Positions 62,119 to 64,000 of a stretch of 64,000 bases of DNA are shown here, in pieces. A program made the position numbers and the translations under genes. The DNA is from Solenopsis invicta (taxonomy: Eukaryota; Arthropoda; Insecta; Hymenoptera; Formicidae), in contig NC_052668.1 of assembly GCF_016802725.1 (NCBI RefSeq), forward strand, positions 12,841,001-12,905,000. The letters are read 5' to 3'. The notes under the pieces were generated by a model. That model saw only the letters and a list, made by a program, of their open reading frames with translations, searched no databases and had not been told where the DNA came from. The first letter of the stretch is position 1. The number at the start of each line of letters is the position of its first letter.

Positions 62119-62490
62119 ATATCGATATAGTAGTATGTAGTGACGTATTGATGTTTCATAAATTGTACGTATATATTACAAATCTTATGTGTGTAAGTCG
62201 TTGTTCGATCGGTAAAACTCATGACTTTAACATCCTCTCAATTAAATTTTATACATAACATTCATTACTAATGATTGAAATTTTTAGGATCATCCTGGAC
62301 GCCTCGAAGCCCATCTGGAAAGACCTTGTTGTTATTCAGTTTAATGTTCTCCCTTGTCATGTATAACGCTTATGCCGGCTTCATCACGTCTATATTGTCG
62401 GTACAGGCTACTGGAATCAAATCGATCACCGACCTTCTTTTTAATAACTTCAAACTAGGATACAGTGCCGCCGATGATACATATATAAGA
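52664..62490 (+). CDS. Ionotropic receptor, IR75-like (3' incomplete)
   Basis: Chemosensory relative of ionotropic glutamate receptors, acting in sensory-neuron membranes. Exons: 52664-52856, 53589-53806, 55081-55268, 58038-58433, 59923-60093, 61217-61443, 62288-62490; phases agree at every junction (1, 0, 2, 2, 2, 1, 0), 532 codons so far. Start MLPIMRKSK is followed by a hydrophobic signal-like stretch (KLLLVMSVTMHVVA). S1 ligand domain about 275-390, with Arg375 aligning with the glutamate-carboxyl-binding Arg of iGluRs (DEERWAEMTFSHPL). TM1 414-436; pore region CMQGSSWTPRSPSG (462-475); TM2 about 477-500; SILSVQ then the start of S2. The rest of S2 and TM3, about 100 aa, lie beyond the window. 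The exon 2 acceptor is the least certain (53589, or 53612). The IR75 assignment rests on the TPRS.SG and MYNAY patterns; IR64a-type is an alternative. Confidence 0.85.
56560..56992. mobile_element. Foldback element in IR intron 3, about 430 bp
   Basis: CTACAGAGTATTCAATTTGA at the left pairs with TTGAATACTCTGTGG at the right. Further in, GCAACACTACTGTAAGAAAT pairs with TTCTTACAATAGTGTTGC. A second inner hairpin (GATACTGTGGTACATTAAC) lies inside. Arms about 140 bp or more, imperfect. Confidence 0.75.
59367..59418. repeat. (AC)n(ACGC)n microsatellite
   Basis: About 15 AC units followed by ACGC repeats, in IR intron 4. Confidence 0.95.
59520..59569. repeat. (TA)n microsatellite
   Basis: About 25 TA units in IR intron 4. 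Confidence 0.97.
60757..61163. mobile_element. Inverted-repeat element, copy 1, 54 bp before IR exon 6
   Basis: Starts CTGCCCAGTAAATGGAAATG and ends TTTCGTTTACTGGGTAG. Inside are several AATCCATTTTAA / TTAAAATAGATT-type motifs. The left part (ATCAAAAATTTGGATTTCAC, then AATGATCAC) is repeated inverted at the right end of the element at 62715. Confidence 0.75.
61896..62000. repeat. Hairpin repeat, about 105 bp
   Basis: AACACAAGAATAGAAGACGA followed by TGTCAG pairs with CTGACATAGGCCTTCTATTC followed by TTGTGTT. The centre holds a second small hairpin, GCCGAATAATAATTTATTCGGC. In IR intron 6. Confidence 0.85.
62089..62116. repeat. (GT)n microsatellite
   Basis: About 14 GT units in IR intron 6. 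Confidence 0.95.
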
Positions 62491-62714
62491 GTAATATTAA
62501 TATTACATATTGCCATTACTTTTATTCTAGCATTTTATCATATTACACTCAGAAAAATATTATTCTTCTGCTAAGAAAAGCGATTAACCAATTTTTAATT
62601 ATCTTCTTTTAAGAAACGGTTACTTTGTAATAAATATTTTTTTAGCAATAATTTTAAAAAAAACTTACTTGAAATATATTTACCTGAAACATATAATAGT
62701 TATTTAAAACAAAA

Positions 62715-63102
62715 CTTTCCAGTAAACGGAAATAGATTGAAAATTTGTAATTCATTTTAATTCATTTGAATACATTTTAGATTAAAATACTACAATTAAG
62801 TTATTTCAATTGTATGCCATAGATTAAAATAGATTAGATGACTTGCAAAAACACTTTTTACATTAAAAGAATAAAAAATTACTTCGTTTCAATCCTATTT
62901 CACGGATTAAAATAGATTATATGGCCCGCTAAATTTTTTTGGATTGAGAAAAATAAAAATAATTTCAAAAAATTCTTAAACTAAATAATTATATAGAAAT
63001 GAATTCATGTGATCATTGCCAAATCCAAATTTTTGATTTTTTTAAATCCATTTTTATCCAATTTAAATATTTTCAATCTATTTCCATTTGATGGATTCTG
63101 TG
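62715..63102. mobile_element. Inverted-repeat element, copy 2, opposite orientation to copy 1
   Basis: Starts TTTCCAGTAAACGGAAATAG; the right end TTTCCATTTGATGG preceded by TTTTCAATCTA matches the left end of copy 1 in inverse orientation, as do GTGATCATTGCCAAATCCAA and ATTTTTGATTTTTTTAAATC. It follows IR exon 7 by 225 bp. Confidence 0.75.
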
Positions 63103-63109
63103 TATATAC

Positions 63110-63370
63110 ATAGAAATAACTAAGGGTTTGCGGGTACCCGAAGTTACGAGTATCCGAGCTTCAAGTCGGGATTTTTTTGTTTTTGAGATTGGGTCGGGAT
63201 CCGAAAGTTTGTAAAGTTCAGATACCCGAAATCGAGTCGGGACCCAAAATTTATTTGGAATCAAAATCGAGTTGGGTCTCTAAATCCTGTCGAAACTCGA
63301 AATTGAGACAAAATCCCAAAATTTTGTAAATTTTGAGTACTCTGATCTAAAATCGGGTCAAGAAGCAGTC
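63110..63370. repeat. Decayed CGGGTACCCGAA-type low-complexity repeat
   Basis: GGGTACCCGAAGTT, GTCGGGATCCGAAAG, ATACCCGAAATCGAGTCGGG and similar variants follow one another, GC-richer than the surroundings. An open frame on the minus strand comes from this repetition. Confidence 0.6.
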
Positions 63371-63597
63371 ATAGATTTAAATACCTTATACACTGATGAG
63401 AGAAAAAATTACTAAATTTTAATAAATTATTTGTTTGAATATTGCCCTAATAAAATTTTTTCCGAACGTAAATATATATTTTTTTAATACAAGAAATAAC
63501 CACTAATTTAATTATCATTTTTTATTGAGTAAATACTTATGTTCTGTAAGTAAATATTTCATTGACAGTATTCAAATTTAGTAATTCAATATAAACA

Positions 63598-63650
63598 AAA
63601 TGCCTTACGTAAATTTAATAGATTTTTTACCAAATTTACGTAAGGCATTT
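63598..63650. repeat. Perfect 19-bp inverted repeat
   Basis: AAATGCCTTACGTAAATTT and AAATTTACGTAAGGCATTT are exact complements with a 15-bp spacer. Confidence 0.97.
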
Positions 63651-63702
63651 ACTAAAGACGCACTTTCTGTTTCCGGCGGAAATAACGCATTTCTCGTTTC
63701 CG

Positions 63703-63838
63703 TAAGATTAACCGTAGAAAATGAATTCTCACTGGTAAATTAAGAAGATTAACCGCGGAATACATCGGTTTACAGTGTATAGGCTGTATCTGAAACATAA
63801 GATTAATCGTAGAAAATGAATTTTCACCAGTAAATTAA
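63703..63838. repeat. Direct repeat, 94-bp spacing
   Basis: TAAGATTAACCGTAGAAAAT followed by GAATTCTCACTGGTAAATTAA at 63703 recurs at 63797 with four substitutions. A third partial GATTAACCG.GGAA lies between. Confidence 0.85.
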
Positions 63839-64000
63839 AATTTTTTTCCGGGTAATAAATTTTTCTAAAATTTATGATAAGAGTATATTTTAAGAATTAT
63901 CAAAAAAATACTTTTCATTAAAGATAATCATTAGTAATGAGAAGAAAAAATGTAAATTGAGTAAAAGCTTTTCTTAACAATTAAATTGTTATCTTTCTGT

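Larger units (their letters stand above)
62491..64000. other. IR intron 7, no further exon seen
   Basis: The donor AGA|GTAATA at 62490/62491 is in phase 0. No acceptor with a matching IR C-terminal frame (rest of S2, TM3) was found up to 64000, so the gene continues outside the window. Confidence 0.6.

Overview
This is an AT-rich eukaryotic window. The spliceosomal GT-AG introns, three acyl-CoA desaturase genes in a same-strand array, an insect-type ionotropic receptor (IR), a Penelope-like retroelement and many short inverted-repeat transposons point to an insect. The clustered, diverged desaturases fit Hymenoptera, most likely an ant; the species cannot be read from the sequence.

Layout. 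1-6098: non-coding DNA with microsatellites and dispersed repeats. 6099-6257 (+): the terminal coding exon of an unidentified gene, tail-to-tail with desaturase 1. 6388-9992 (-): desaturase 1, five coding exons, 353 aa, all histidine boxes intact. 10-39.8 kb: no intact protein gene seen. This stretch holds GC-richer islands that may be distant 5' exons or promoters of desaturase 1, several foldback elements, a decayed Penelope-like element nested in an older inverted-repeat element (29.9-32.4 kb), and remnants of a dead desaturase copy (35.7-36.0 kb). 39839-41287 (-): desaturase 2, 322 aa, with a short C terminus. 43939-47024 (-): desaturase 3, 349 aa, the most diverged. 47-52.5 kb: repeats, including a pogo-like non-autonomous element. 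52664-62490 (+): seven exons (532 codons) of an IR75-like ionotropic receptor whose 3' end lies beyond the window.

The three desaturases share the same intron positions and phases (1, 0, 2, 2), with exon 2 always 131 bp and exon 3 always 206 bp, so they are tandem duplicates. Family knowledge: such ER enzymes put double bonds into fatty acyl-CoAs used for membrane lipids, cuticular hydrocarbons and pheromones. The IR belongs to a chemosensory family. Its closeness to the desaturases is a fact of the map and not proof of joint function.

No rRNA, tRNA or CRISPR array was recognised. All exon boundaries were derived by reading splice sites and reading-frame phase by eye; no similarity search was possible.
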